From Gilliamella sp. Choc4-2 (GTDB lineage: Bacteria; Pseudomonadota; Gammaproteobacteria; Enterobacterales; Orbaceae), in contig NZ_LZHG01000033.1 in the NCBI RefSeq assembly GCF_001690355.1, forward strand, positions 1 to 64,000: DNA of 64,000 nt, in the 5' to 3' direction. The translations under genes were made by a program, and so were the position numbers. Positions 1 through 8,130 of the stretch are shown here, piece after piece. The notes below the pieces were generated by a model. The model worked only from the letters and a program-made list of their open reading frames with translations. It did no database searches and had not been told where the DNA came from. The stretch's first letter is position 1, and the number at the start of each line of letters is the position of its first letter.

Positions 1-1094
1 ATCTATACATCACACCGTCAGGTACTAAATCTTGGCGTTACGATTATCAATTTAACGGTAAAAGAAAAACGTTAACAATAGGTAAATATCCGTATATTAG
101 TTTATCGGATGCACGCAATGAAAAAGAATTGGCTCGGCAGATGCTTGCTCACGGTAAAGATCCGGCTGTCGAGAGGAAAAGGAAATCTTTACTTGCAAAT
201 ATCGCTCAAGGAAATACTTTTAAAAAAATAACACTTGAATGGTTTGATACAAAAAAACGGAATTGGTCTATCAATACCAGAGAAATGATTATTCGGTATT
301 TTGAAAAAGACATTTTCCCGCTCGTCGGCGATATGGATATTGCGCAAATCAAGCCTCTTGAAATGCTAAACTGTTTAAAACAAATAGAAAATAGAGGCGC
401 ATTGGAGATTGCAAAAAAAATGCGCCAACGATGTACCGAAGTTTTTCAATATGCAATTATTACAGAGAGAGCGGAAAACAATCCTGCACGTGAATTAGCT
501 AAAGCCATGATCACACATACGCCAGAAAATTATGCGTTTTTAATGGAGGATGATATGCGTGAATTTATGAGAGCGTTACGATCGTATTCGGGTAATATTT
601 TAGTTCGTTATGCTACAGAATTATTAATATTAACTGCTGTCAGGACTATGGAATTATTGAGTTGCAAATGGGAGTATGTAGACCTAGATAAAAAATACAT
701 AATACTACCAAAAGAATCCATGAAAAAATCAAGGGTTCACGTGGTTCCGTTATCTAATCAAGCTATTACTATTCTGAAATTTTTACAACCAATTACAGGA
801 CGTGGGGGGTATGTTTTTCCTGGTAGAAATAGCAGTTTAAAACACATGTCTAACGGTGCTATTTTGGGCTTAATAAAACGATTGGGATTTGCTAATCGTG
901 CAACTGGGCACGGATTTAGACATCAATTTTCTAGTGTGTTAAACGAGCATGGTTTTAATCGAGATTGGATAGAAAAACAGTTAAATCATGAGGAGGGCAG
1001 TGTGCGAGGTATTTACAACCACGCACAATATTTGGAGGGGCGTCGTGAGATGATGCAGTGGTATGCGGACTATATAGATAGCCTAACCGCATGA
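1..1094 (+). CDS. int: Tyrosine-type prophage integrase (P4-like), 5' end outside window
   Basis: Site-specific recombinase that integrates and excises the prophage. The frame is open from the window edge, so the TTG at 129 is not the real start. Bases 3-128 encode the typical N-terminal DUF4102-type arm-binding segment (YITPSGTKSWRYDY, then TIGKYPYISL followed by SDAR). A core-binding domain and the catalytic domain follow: Arg in TAVRTMELL, the HGFRH box, LNHE, and the nucleophile Tyr in IYNHAQYL near the C-terminus. It reads away from the missing left end, as P4-type integrases do, so attL and probably a tRNA or similar target lie to the left. The last 12 bases overlap the convergent alpA-like gene. 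Confidence 0.95.
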   Translation, partial: LYITPSGTKSWRYDYQFNGKRKTLTIGKYPYISLSDARNEKELARQMLAHGKDPAVERKRKSLLANIAQGNTFKKITLEWFDTKKRNWSINTREMIIRYFEKDIFPLVGDMDIAQIKPLEMLNCLKQIENRGALEIAKKMRQRCTEVFQYAIITERAENNPARELAKAMITHTPENYAFLMEDDMREFMRALRSYSGNILVRYATELLILTAVRTMELLSCKWEYVDLDKKYIILPKESMKKSRVHVVPLSNQAITILKFLQPITGRGGYVFPGRNSSLKHMSNGAILGLIKRLGFANRATGHGFRHQFSSVLNEHGFNRDWIEKQLNHEEGSVRGIYNHAQYLEGRREMMQWYADYIDSLTA

Positions 1095-1298
1095 TTGATA
1101 TTCTTGCTCTTTTTGGGCGAGATACGCATTAATGGTAGACAATTTCCAGCGTGGGTGTCTACCTAAATACAAATCGGGCTTTGGGAATTTTTCCTTTGCC
1201 ACCCATTTGTCTAGTGTCGTTTGATCTAGCTCGCCCAAATATGAGCAAACTTGCGCTTTGCTGTAGCGCGGATCTTCAATTGTTAGATTATTTAACAT
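1083..1298 (-). CDS. AlpA-family regulator / excisionase-like protein
   Basis: A 71-aa winged-helix-type protein (SKAQVCSYLGELDQTTLDKW, then FPKPDLYLGRHPRWKLSTI), the pattern of AlpA/MerR-like excisionases that bind phage attachment or promoter DNA. It lies convergent with the integrase and overlaps its 3' end, the usual place for a recombination directionality factor. I infer that it regulates integrase activity or excision. No catalytic residues are expected. Confidence 0.75.
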   Translation of the reverse strand: MLNNLTIEDPRYSKAQVCSYLGELDQTTLDKWVAKEKFPKPDLYLGRHPRWKLSTINAYLAQKEQEYQSCG

Positions 1299-1627
1299 TA
1301 TTTACTCCTATTTTTCAACAATATCTTCTGCTGAAACTGAATGCGTTGATATAGAGAATGTTTTATCAGCCGTTGAAAGTTGATTTTTTAGTCATGATTG
1401 TTTACCTAATATCCCCCCAAAACCGGGGTGTATTGTTTATTATTTGTACTTTGATTCACCGATTCGGGGGGATCAAAGATTGAAAAATGTTCACTTAACT
1501 ATTCTATTGCTCTTAAAATATGAGCTATAACGTCAACCGTCTAGCCGTTGCCTAGGCATTTATAACGCTGTGAATTACTATGGAATAGGGTGGTTGTTCA
1601 GTGAGTTATTAACAGATTTTGTGGATT
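1299..1627. other. Gene-free stretch between alpA-like gene and antirepressor
   Basis: About 330 bp with no convincing ORF. It contains an interrupted inverted repeat CTTTGAT (1449-1455) / ATCAAAG (1472-1478) and C- and G-runs (CCCCCC near 1417, GGGGGG near 1466) that could fold. It is the likely promoter region for the alpA-like gene. No motif here is assigned with confidence. Confidence 0.5.
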
Positions 1628-1650
1628 AAAAAGGGCTTAAAGCCCTTTAT
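1628..1650 (-). terminator. Intrinsic terminator of the antirepressor gene
   Basis: The minus strand reads AAAGGGCTTTAAGCCCTTTT, an inverted repeat ending in a short T-run, right after the antirepressor stop codon. Confidence 0.7.
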
Positions 1651-2394
1651 TTATACTTGCTGTAATTGTTTCTTTTCTAGCTGTTGCTTAAACATTGAAG
1701 CAACAAAAGCGCCGTCGCCAAAATGATCGTGAACTCTTACACCGAAATTAGAGCCCAGCATTTTAAAAACATCATATAAACGATTGTCTATGTAGAAATC
1801 ATTCAACCAAAGCATATGATGTACCAAACAAATTAAATTAGTCCTGTTCACCTCAATCACATCTTTATTTATTCTTGGGACACCGCCCAGCCACTTAATC
1901 GCCTCATCAAATTTACTAGCTAGTAAATCTTGGTAGCGAGGGATTTTAAATTGCTGATGTAACTTATAATAGATAGCCTGATGTCTCTCACCCGTTCGAT
2001 AAACTCGCTCGTTGACTGCTTGCTGTATTGCCTGTTGTTGTTCAGCGTTAATTGTTAACGAATATGATCCAGTTTTGCGGATTGTGGGTAACAAATCCTC
2101 CATAACCCACTCTTCAAAAATAAAAGCCTTCTCTTGTTTACTTTTAATAATTAATCTAAATAAATTTGCTTCACTAATATAAATCATTTCCTGATTACCG
2201 CCCTTTGTAAGGGTGTACCGTTTTGTTACACCCTTTTCTTTGCAATGTAATTCTATTGCTCGGCGTGAGTTTTTATATTCAAGAATAGAACAAACGTCAT
2301 TAGCTAAAAACCATATTTGGTTGTTGATTTCTGTAGTGCGAACGGGTGAATTATTGAAGTTAAATGTAAATAAATTAATAGATGTGTTTGACAT
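1651..2394 (-). CDS. ant: BRO-N domain antirepressor
   Basis: A 247-aa protein with an N-terminal BRO-N domain (about residues 10-110; WFLANDVCSILEYKNSRRAI and FEEWVMEDLLPTIRKTGSYS) and a C-terminal region resembling the ORF6C/P22-antirepressor type (about 120-240). Proteins of this build bind or titrate phage repressors and favour lytic growth. The RBS is AGAAGAGGA just before ATG at 2394. The gene has its own strong promoter (2600-2628) with a structured leader of about 200 nt in between, which looks like a C4-type antisense RNA that would silence it. The antirepressor role is inferred from domain and context. Confidence 0.85.
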   Translation of the reverse strand: MSNTSINLFTFNFNNSPVRTTEINNQIWFLANDVCSILEYKNSRRAIELHCKEKGVTKRYTLTKGGNQEMIYISEANLFRLIIKSKQEKAFIFEEWVMEDLLPTIRKTGSYSLTINAEQQQAIQQAVNERVYRTGERHQAIYYKLHQQFKIPRYQDLLASKFDEAIKWLGGVPRINKDVIEVNRTNLICLVHHMLWLNDFYIDNRLYDVFKMLGSNFGVRVHDHFGDGAFVASMFKQQLEKKQLQQV

Positions 2395-2445
2395 GATTAT
2401 ATCCTCTTCTTGATTTATATAACCCTAGGTTCAATAGGGTGGTCA

Positions 2446-2593
2446 GGTGATTGAACCCTGCAAGAAGACAGTCAGCAGTTTTCCCTTTCGGTTTTGTATG
2501 TGCTGCTTGCCACCCGACCATAAAATCTGGATATAAAAATACCGCATAGGCTATCGGGTGCGGTTTCCGCTTCTTGAGTGAGGTTCAATCACT
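2446..2593 (-). ncRNA. C4-type antisense RNA in the leader of the antirepressor
   Basis: On the minus strand, a transcript starting near 2593 folds into a long closing helix: GTGATTGAACC with GGTTCAATCAC (arms at plus-strand 2582-2592 and 2447-2457), then CAAGAAG with CTTCTTG (2570-2576 and 2461-2467). Inner hairpins follow (CACCCGA/TCGGGTG and AGCAG/CTGCT), making a three-way junction. The 3' arms (GGUUCAAU and UCUUCUUG) are also perfectly complementary to a copy of the 5' arms just upstream of the antirepressor start (AUUGAACC at 2428-2435, CAAGAAGA over the Shine-Dalgarno at 2405-2412). Duplicated a/b target boxes around a'/b' antisense boxes are the hallmark of phage P1/P7 C4 RNA. Family membership is inference from this architecture. 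Confidence 0.65.
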
Positions 2594-2599
2594 TCACTC

Positions 2600-2628
2600 A
2601 ATATACAACCCGATAAAATTATTGTCAA
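2600..2628 (-). promoter_or_regulatory. Strong sigma70 promoter for C4-like RNA and antirepressor
   Basis: The minus strand carries TTGACA (2623-2628), a 17-nt spacer and TATATT (2600-2605). Transcription would start near 2593, exactly at the beginning of the leader structure. Confidence 0.8.
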
Positions 2629-2646
2629 CACAGATAAATAAAATGC

Positions 2647-3150
2647 TTATATTACGTTAATAGTGTGTTTTGGATATTGCAGTCCGATTTTGGCGAACGG
2701 GATATCGTCATCAAAATCCATTGGTGGCTCAGATTGCGCTGTTTTTTCAGTTTGTTTTGACGTTTGCTGATTAGTAGCGCTTTGCACGCTATCGCTGTTA
2801 TTGCGAGAACCTAAAATTTGCAATGTACCTCCAATTGGATTGATAACAACTTCAGTAGTGTAACGATCATTGCCGGTTTGATCTTGCCATTTGCGAGTTT
2901 GTAATTGCCCTTCAATATACACTTGAGTGCCTTTTTTTAAGTATTCGCCCGCAATTTCGGCTAATTTACCGAATATAACAACTCTATGCCATTCAGTGCG
3001 ATCTTTTTGCTCGCCAGTTTGTTTATCTTTCCATGTTTCTGATGTCGCTATACTCAAATTAGCGACAGCATTACCATTTGGCATATAGCGAACTTCTGGA
3101 TCTTGACCTAAATTACCCACTAAAATGACTTTATTTATTCCTCTAGCCAT
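2647..3150 (-). CDS. ssb: Single-stranded DNA-binding protein
   Basis: A 167-aa phage SSB. The OB-fold covers about residues 1-105 ([20 protein letters not shown], then [20 protein letters not shown]). A Gln/Ser/Thr-rich linker leads to an acidic tail [10 protein letters not shown] near residue 148. That tail is the usual protein-docking tip, but here about 15 more residues ([14 protein letters not shown]) follow it, which is unusual because the tip is normally the extreme C-terminus. It works with the exonuclease and Bet protein of the same operon. The start codon lies inside the end of the upstream 105-aa gene. Confidence 0.93.
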   Translation of the reverse strand: MARGINKVILVGNLGQDPEVRYMPNGNAVANLSIATSETWKDKQTGEQKDRTEWHRVVIFGKLAEIAGEYLKKGTQVYIEGQLQTRKWQDQTGNDRYTTEVVINPIGGTLQILGSRNNSDSVQSATNQQTSKQTEKTAQSEPPMDFDDDIPFAKIGLQYPKHTINVI

Positions 3151-3460
3151 TTTTTTGCTCCAGTTTCACCCATTCTGTTGTTTCGATTATTTTTGTAACC
3201 GATTTAACCTCAACCGGTATCTGAGATGCAAATAAACTCTCCTGATTCTCAGTTAATCCCTGTTTCCACTCGATACTAAACGTACGATGTTCAAGTTGGA
3301 CAATTTCGATTTTGTCATTAACCCACCTTCCTGTATTAACAACCATAGAATCGACGCTGTAGTATAAGAGCTCCTCGATCTCATCCTCAGTTAACGGCTC
3401 ATTGTTATCGATTTTTCGTAAAATTTCTTTTTCAAAATCATTAATCGTTTTATTTGTCAT
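3143..3460 (-). CDS. Hypothetical phage protein (105 aa)
   Basis: Not recognised. The protein is acidic and partly charged-helical ([20 protein letters not shown] at the N-terminus), with a mostly beta-like middle. The gene overlaps both neighbours by about 10 nt, so it is translationally coupled in the leftward early operon between the 94-aa gene and ssb. This supports it as a real gene, not a function. Confidence 0.7.
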   Translation of the reverse strand: MTNKTINDFEKEILRKIDNNEPLTEDEIEELLYYSVDSMVVNTGRWVNDKIEIVQLEHRTFSIEWKQGLTENQESLFASQIPVEVKSVTKIIETTEWVKLEQKNG

Positions 3461-3734
3461 GCTCGTTCTCCAGTTGTTTTAAATTCTCAACAATTTGTTG
3501 CTGTATTTTTTCAATTTGCATCTTTAATCTAAAATTCACTGCTTGCGTAGCGTTGTTCAAACTCGAATGTAATAAATAGCTCTTTTTATTAATTCTCGTA
3601 TTGTCACAATAAACACTATTTTCAGTTATTTTTGTAATTATGAGGGTTTGTGGTTTTAACGCATGTTGATCTGCATACCAAATAACATCCCCCGACTTTA
3701 AATTTTTCCATTCTTCATCTGTAATCATAATCAC
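3450..3734 (-). CDS. Hypothetical phage protein (94 aa)
   Basis: Not recognised. The N-terminal half (ITDEEWKNLKSGDVIWYADQ) looks like a small beta-barrel and the C-terminal half is a predicted helix rich in Gln, Glu and Lys (MQIEKIQQQIVENLKQLENE). It overlaps the genes on both sides by a few bases in the early operon. Confidence 0.7.
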   Translation of the reverse strand: MIMITDEEWKNLKSGDVIWYADQHALKPQTLIITKITENSVYCDNTRINKKSYLLHSSLNNATQAVNFRLKMQIEKIQQQIVENLKQLENEHDK

Positions 3735-3931
3735 ATCACCTTTTTAAATTTCAGTTCAGCATCATTTGCGTGAACAGATTGCTTTATCTCACCCCAATAA
3801 ATATCAACGAAATCATCATTGTCGTTTTGTAAATAAAAATCTAACAGCTCTGCTGCATGGCGTTTTGCCCCTTCTTTAGTATTGTGATATTCAAAACCCT
3901 CACCATTATGGTCATATGTAAAATATTTCAT
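3731..3931 (-). CDS. Hypothetical phage protein (66 aa)
   Basis: A small acidic protein starting MKYFTYDHNGEGFEYHNTKE with the helical segment KEGAKRHAAELLDFYL, a pattern common in small early phage proteins of unknown role. Start ATG at 3931 has RBS GAGGAG and overlaps the stop of the preceding 29-codon ORF in ATGA fashion. Confidence 0.65.
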   Translation of the reverse strand: MKYFTYDHNGEGFEYHNTKEGAKRHAAELLDFYLQNDNDDFVDIYWGEIKQSVHANDAELKFKKVM

Positions 3932-4017
3932 AATTTACTCCTCAATATATATTCCGCGGCTCCATAGTATGGAGGACTAATTCGCGCGCTCACTACAAAC
4001 GTTATTTTTTCTGACAT
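3928..4017 (-). CDS. Possible 29-aa coupled leader peptide gene
   Basis: ATG at 4017 follows GGAGTAATC (a good RBS) and encodes 29 residues starting MSEKITFVVSARISPPYYGA, ending in TGA that overlaps the next ATG. It may be a real micro-gene or only a coupling device for the 66-aa gene. Nothing is known about function. Confidence 0.4.
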   Translation of the reverse strand: MSEKITFVVSARISPPYYGAAEYILRSKL

Positions 4018-4030
4018 GATTACTCCTTAT

Positions 4031-4273
4031 TTAGTTATTTCTCACCTCTATTAAATATTGATTTAATCCGCACAACTGTATTAGTTCATGCGTGTAAACC
4101 CACGCTAAAACATGACAGCCATTAACATATCCCCATTTATCGCTTCTTCTGTAATAACATGAGTTCCGAGTGCTGATTATAATTTTTCCGTCCTGCAAAA
4201 ATGACCTAGTAATTACAACGCAATCAGTAAGGGTTTCTGGCAACTCTTTACTAGCATCACGCCAATTAATCAT
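4031..4273 (-). CDS. DUF551-like protein
   Basis: An 80-aa protein opening INWRDASKELPETLTDCVVI, with GYVNGCHVLAWVYTHEL in the centre. This is the layout of DUF551-type phage proteins (W-x-x-S-x-x-x-LP at the start, then a VLVT strand, then a VTHW-like end). Function is unknown. It overlaps the methylase gene upstream by 8 nt. Confidence 0.55.
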   Translation of the reverse strand: MINWRDASKELPETLTDCVVITRSFLQDGKIIISTRNSCYYRRSDKWGYVNGCHVLAWVYTHELIQLCGLNQYLIEVRNN

Positions 4274-5015
4274 TACCCACCTCCGTTAAATCTGTTTCTG
4301 GTACTAGTTGAATGCTAATAAACCCGTTCATAAAAATGGGGATGTGATACCACGGGCACATAACACCCGATTCATCATATGCATAATAAATATCATTATT
4401 TGCGATTTCTGTTCTCATGCCGTTATATAAAATGGGGTCGAATAAACTAAATTTTGGTATCGGTAAATCAACGTCATATACTTTTCGCTCACTTAAACCT
4501 CTCCTATAATTAACAATTACGTTACCACATTTAAACGGCACAATCAGAATTAGGCACGTATCAAAATTACAGTTATTCACTGATTTTTCACCGTTCGGTA
4601 ATAAATACTGATAACGACCGTCTGGGACATAAATAATACAGTTTTGTCCGTGTACGTTTTCACTCCACGCTTTTGTTACAGGCGTGTACGGCAAGACCAT
4701 TAACACCTGTCCTCTGAATCTATTCACTTGTTCAACCGCTTTTTGAAAAAATTCCCATTTTTTGGAGAATGGAGGGTTACAAAACGAAACATATTGGTTG
4801 CCGAATAAAAACCATGAATATTTTCTCAATGCGTCCAAATCTTCTGTTATGCAAAACTCGGCTTTTTCAATTTTGACTTCTCCGCTTGAGCAACATACAT
4901 CAACGCCGAACCTCCTTATATTCAGTAGTTTTAACGCATCATTGACCAATTCTGGGCTTGTTCGCCAATAATCTTTTTCATTCTGTTTTGTGTTTGATTT
5001 GTTTATTATTGCCAT
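4266..5015 (-). CDS. Phage DNA N-6-adenine methyltransferase
   Basis: A 249-aa protein of the phage Dam-like family. YWRTSPELVNDAL opens the fold, GVDVCCSSGEVKIEKAEFCI is the SAM-binding region, and FCNPPFSKKWEFFQKAVEQV holds the catalytic (D/N)PPF motif. The C-terminal 60 residues (after about 190) do not resemble the family core. It would methylate adenine in phage or host DNA and so protect against restriction or mark phage DNA. It belongs to the leftward early operon. Specificity cannot be read from the sequence. Confidence 0.8.
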   Translation of the reverse strand: MAIINKSNTKQNEKDYWRTSPELVNDALKLLNIRRFGVDVCCSSGEVKIEKAEFCITEDLDALRKYSWFLFGNQYVSFCNPPFSKKWEFFQKAVEQVNRFRGQVLMVLPYTPVTKAWSENVHGQNCIIYVPDGRYQYLLPNGEKSVNNCNFDTCLILIVPFKCGNVIVNYRRGLSERKVYDVDLPIPKFSLFDPILYNGMRTEIANNDIYYAYDESGVMCPWYHIPIFMNGFISIQLVPETDLTEVGND

Positions 5016-5189
5016 TTATTCATCTCCAATTAGTTAATGCCACTCTGTCGCCAACGGCGCGGCTACCGTCTCTTATCCCATAAAATCGGCTTGCATATTT
5101 CAAATTAGTGGGCTGTTACTCATAGCTCAAAAGGAGGACTGCTATCTAGCTAACACTAATTATCGGCGCATATACCAGACGCTATTTTT

Positions 5190-5759
5190 TTAGCTTGCTG
5201 TTATACCTAGTTTTTTATTTAGGTTTTCAACGACAACGGCAGGTAAATTAGTTTTAATAACATTCACTTGTATACCGTCTAAAAAGTTGACTGATTCTGG
5301 CCATATTTCCTGTAATTTTTTGAGAGTTGCACAACTATTTAAGATAGCCATAATTTCATGCTTTAAATCATTTTTTTGTTTTTCTGAGTTTTCGATCTGG
5401 TTCTGTAATGATAAAAAACGTTTTGAAAACTCATGATCGGCGGTGTACATTGGGCTCTTTTTTAATGCGTAAAAAATACGAATGGGCGGCAGTATTAGAT
5501 ATGCTCTTAACCCGTTAAAATAACATCCCAAGCCCTCGCAAGAGTAAAAAACACCAAGATAATCAAATAGCAACTCTTTTACTCTGGCTCTTATCTCATC
5601 CGCCTCTTTGAGTTGCTCAGCAGTTACGTTATCGTTATAAACATCAAGAGCTAATTTAGATAAATTTTCATTTGCTATTTCTAGCTCTTTATTTGCTGGC
5701 GATTGCTCAACCGCATTTTTACAAATCTGTTCTTTGATATTTTTAGTTAATCTAGTCAT
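5190..5759 (-). CDS. Hypothetical early protein, possibly Nmad5-like
   Basis: A 189-aa protein beginning MTRLTKNIKEQICKNAVEQS, an opening shared by phage proteins of the nucleotide-modification-associated (Nmad5-type) group. Two helical stretches (residues 20-60 and 110-140) flank a hydrophobic centre with GLRAYLILPPIRIFYALKK. The family link is tentative. A nearby adenine methylase would fit, but no function is assigned. Confidence 0.5.
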   Translation of the reverse strand: MTRLTKNIKEQICKNAVEQSPANKELEIANENLSKLALDVYNDNVTAEQLKEADEIRARVKELLFDYLGVFYSCEGLGCYFNGLRAYLILPPIRIFYALKKSPMYTADHEFSKRFLSLQNQIENSEKQKNDLKHEIMAILNSCATLKKLQEIWPESVNFLDGIQVNVIKTNLPAVVVENLNKKLGITAS

Positions 5760-5796
5760 AATTTTTTCCTTTTAAAAAAAGCCGTCACTTGGGTGG

Positions 5797-6429
5797 TTAT
5801 GCGGCTTCTATTTGTTTGATTCGTTCATCGAGTTCTTGCAGAAATTTAATAACTTCTGCTTCTATCTCTTGAGCTAATGCTTCGTCGTAATGAATTCGTA
5901 TGTACCTAAAACTCAAATTATCTGGTAACCTATCGTCATAACTGACAAAATCGCACCATTTTCGACCTGTGCACATCATTTGCCATTGCATTTGTAAGAT
6001 GTACTCACGCTTTGGCTTTAGTGATTGCATAAATTCTAAATGCGTCCACGTATTCGGGCATTTGATTTCAATTAATCCATCATCATTTACTAACCCGTCG
6101 GGGCTTGCTCCAGCGTTTTCGATTGTGGGGTGGGGTATAAAGCCAACTTCTTTAACGGTTGCGTCAAATTGGTTTAGTATGTACATTTCTCTTGCTATCG
6201 GCTCTAACTCTGTGCCGCGTTGCATAGCGGCATTGGAGTATGATTCGGTTGGTTTTTCTGTTAGACGTTCGCAAATTAGCTGAGCCATGTAATTTTGGCG
6301 GCTAGTTGAATAACCGCTTTTTGTTTTAGCCATCACATCACTAATTCTACTTGCAGTTACTTTGCCTAGCCGTGCGTTAAACCATTCATCCGTTCGCTGT
6401 GTTATTTCGCTAGAAAGGGTTGCTATCAT
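5797..6429 (-). CDS. exo: Lambda-type (YqaJ) exonuclease
   Basis: A 210-aa protein with the RecB-like nuclease core: QRTDEWFNARLGKVTASRIS, GTELEPIAREMY, GASPDGLVNDDGLIEIKCP (catalytic D and E-x-K), and YILQMQWQMMCTGRKWCDFV. It degrades one strand of linear dsDNA 5' to 3' and hands the exposed strand to the Bet annealing protein encoded immediately upstream, with a 20-bp overlap. Together with SSB this is a complete Red-like recombination system. Confidence 0.93.
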   Translation of the reverse strand: MIATLSSEITQRTDEWFNARLGKVTASRISDVMAKTKSGYSTSRQNYMAQLICERLTEKPTESYSNAAMQRGTELEPIAREMYILNQFDATVKEVGFIPHPTIENAGASPDGLVNDDGLIEIKCPNTWTHLEFMQSLKPKREYILQMQWQMMCTGRKWCDFVSYDDRLPDNLSFRYIRIHYDEALAQEIEAEVIKFLQELDERIKQIEAA

Positions 6430-7156
6430 CTTGTTTTACCTCTTGATACTCTGCGTCAATTGGGCACGTTGCTTTAATTCGCTCTTTCTCATCATTACCG
6501 ATAATTTTTCTATCTTCTTGGCTTAATGACATCCAAAACGAGCCGAACGCTTCTAATCCATTTTTTGCTTCATGTTCGCACTGCTTTATTAACTCTGGGC
6601 GTCTATCATCAGATTGTTTTCCGATATTGACCTCTGTTGCTGCCCCCTCAATAATGCGTTCCGCTTCATCTTGGTCGTAAATACCAGCAAATCCGAAAGC
6701 AAGCCTTGCGCACTGAATCATCGCTTTATGTCGTAACATTCGACGAGGGTGAGACTCCCATGGTCCAAACCCTTTTCTTTTACATTCGCCCAAGTGTTCC
6801 GTGATAACAGTTGGGTGATTTCTATCTTTTCGATAAATTTTGCAGGTACATGATTGCTCATCTTGGCAAAATTCAATCCCGTCATATTGTGGATGACTGT
6901 TTAATATTCGCGACCATCCATCAACGCCTACGATAGGTACAATCCCATTTTTGGAGTCGGGAAACGCATAAATCTCTTTAGTCCAAGGATTTAAGGAGTA
7001 TTGATTTGCCACAATCAAAAGAGCTGTTAGCTGATCATCATTAGCATTGTTTTTGAATGCAGTATTTTTTAAAACATCAAGCAACCCCTCAGGGCTACCT
7101 AATTCTAGTTTTTTTGCCAACGTTAAAGTTAGCTCATTTAATTTATTTCCACTCAT
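6410..7156 (-). CDS. bet: Phage recombination protein Bet (RecT/Red-beta)
   Basis: A 248-aa single-strand annealing protein: LTALLIVANQYSLNPWTKEI, VPIVGVDGWSRILNSHPQYD and MLRHKAMIQCARLAFGFAGI are the standard Bet signature. The acidic C-terminal tail resembles that of other RecT-type proteins. It pairs with the exonuclease gene downstream and, like it, is expressed early from PL. Confidence 0.93.
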   Translation of the reverse strand: MSGNKLNELTLTLAKKLELGSPEGLLDVLKNTAFKNNANDDQLTALLIVANQYSLNPWTKEIYAFPDSKNGIVPIVGVDGWSRILNSHPQYDGIEFCQDEQSCTCKIYRKDRNHPTVITEHLGECKRKGFGPWESHPRRMLRHKAMIQCARLAFGFAGIYDQDEAERIIEGAATEVNIGKQSDDRRPELIKQCEHEAKNGLEAFGSFWMSLSQEDRKIIGNDEKERIKATCPIDAEYQEVKQDDSNPF

Positions 7157-7165
7157 TATTATTTC

Positions 7166-7939
7166 CTAATATTTAATAAAAACGTTTTGAATCTCACCTG
7201 CATCAATTAGATTGATAACTTTGACAGCCAAATCTTTGTTAATTCCATTTTCAAGTAAACATTTATATGCTAAAAACTTAACCTTCCTTTTATGCTCAAC
7301 ATCAGCTAAACGCTTAGCTTCTTCATTTGCTTTGCGCTGTTCTTCTGCGAGTTGCATAGCCTCTTTACGTCGGTTTTCTTCACGCTCTCTTTGTAGAGCT
7401 AGTTCTGCTTCACGAACTTTATTTTCAGCCTCCAGTTTTGCTTTATTAGCAGCTTCTTCGGCTATTTTTGCTTCGCGCTCTCGCTGTTCTTTTTCTGCTC
7501 GTAATCGAGCTAATTCTGCCTGTTCTGCTTGTCTTCGCGCTTCAATTCTTGCTTGTTCTTCCGCCTTTATACGAGCTTGCTCTGCTTCATATTCAACAAC
7601 TGGCTTGCGAATTTCGTTATACACTTCTGTCAGCGCGTCACGAATTAACTTGCGTCCAGCGTCAATTTTTTTTGGTTTAGCTTTTAAAATATCCGTGACA
7701 GATTTACCAATATCGTCAATTTCTTTGATTTTGCTATTTAATTCAGCGGCTACTTTTTTAATTGCTTTTCTGCCAGCATCAGTACTGCCATCCATACCGC
7801 TAAAGATTAAGTTTTTGTAATGTGACGCAACTGCTTCAATTAGCGGTTGTACTTCATTATTTTCATTTAAAAATAGTTTTTCTCGTTGAACGTGTTCAGC
7901 TGGTACTAAACTTGCTACTTCAATAATTTCTGTTGCCAT
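7166..7939 (-). CDS. Coiled-coil phage early protein upstream of bet
   Basis: A 257-aa protein. Residues 1-115 form a globular helical domain (ASHYKNLIFSGMDGSTDAGR, GKSVTDILKAKPKKIDAGRK). Residues 118-215 are one long charged coiled coil of Glu/Arg/Ala/Lys repeats, and a short C-terminal domain follows. Such proteins are common directly before Bet/exonuclease genes in phages. It may organise recombination or replication proteins; the role is unproven. The opposite strand is open only because of the repetitive codons. Confidence 0.7.
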   Translation of the reverse strand: MATEIIEVASLVPAEHVQREKLFLNENNEVQPLIEAVASHYKNLIFSGMDGSTDAGRKAIKKVAAELNSKIKEIDDIGKSVTDILKAKPKKIDAGRKLIRDALTEVYNEIRKPVVEYEAEQARIKAEEQARIEARRQAEQAELARLRAEKEQREREAKIAEEAANKAKLEAENKVREAELALQREREENRRKEAMQLAEEQRKANEEAKRLADVEHKRKVKFLAYKCLLENGINKDLAVKVINLIDAGEIQNVFIKY

Positions 7940-7952
7940 TTTTATATTCCCT

Positions 7953-8129
7953 TTAATTAGTTGCCACTTCCAACATCCAGCGAAACAACATAAATAATCC
8001 GCCCAGCGTCAAAATGTAGGTACAAAAAAGGGCGTATATTTGCTCGCCCTTTGTTAATTTGTAATTAATGTTAAATCGGTCTGTTTCATGTACATTACAG
8101 CCGACGTAGTCAATCGGTATTGTGTTCAT
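7953..8129 (-). CDS. Small putative membrane protein (58 aa)
   Basis: ATG at 8129 preceded by GAGGAAAT. It encodes MNTIPIDYVGCNVHETDRFN, a polar stretch, then one membrane segment (YALFCTYILTLGGLFMLFRW). No family is recognised. A terminator-like hairpin lies inside it (8024-8052), so either it is read through by antiterminated transcription or the ORF is accidental. Confidence 0.45.
   Translation of the reverse strand: MNTIPIDYVGCNVHETDRFNINYKLTKGEQIYALFCTYILTLGGLFMLFRWMLEVATN
8024..8052 (-). terminator. Terminator-like hairpin in the left operon
   Basis: The minus strand reads AAAGGGCG, a 10-nt loop, CGCCCTTT and then more T residues. It sits within the 58-aa ORF, and is one of three leftward terminators passed by transcription from PL. 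Confidence 0.6.
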
Positions 8130-8130
8130 G

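Noticed and set aside
1-128. Integrase start at TTG 129
   Set aside because: The frame upstream to the window edge codes the conserved N-terminal integrase segment, so the gene is truncated by the window, not short.
5016-5189. Possible structured RNA or small gene between the methylase and the 189-aa gene
   Set aside because: Some short pairing (ATTAGTG/CACTAAT) but no promoter, terminator or stable fold seen.
7212-7820. 202-codon antisense frame opposite the coiled-coil gene
   Set aside because: Ser/Ala/Arg-rich translation typical of the reverse of a Glu/Ala/Lys coiled coil.
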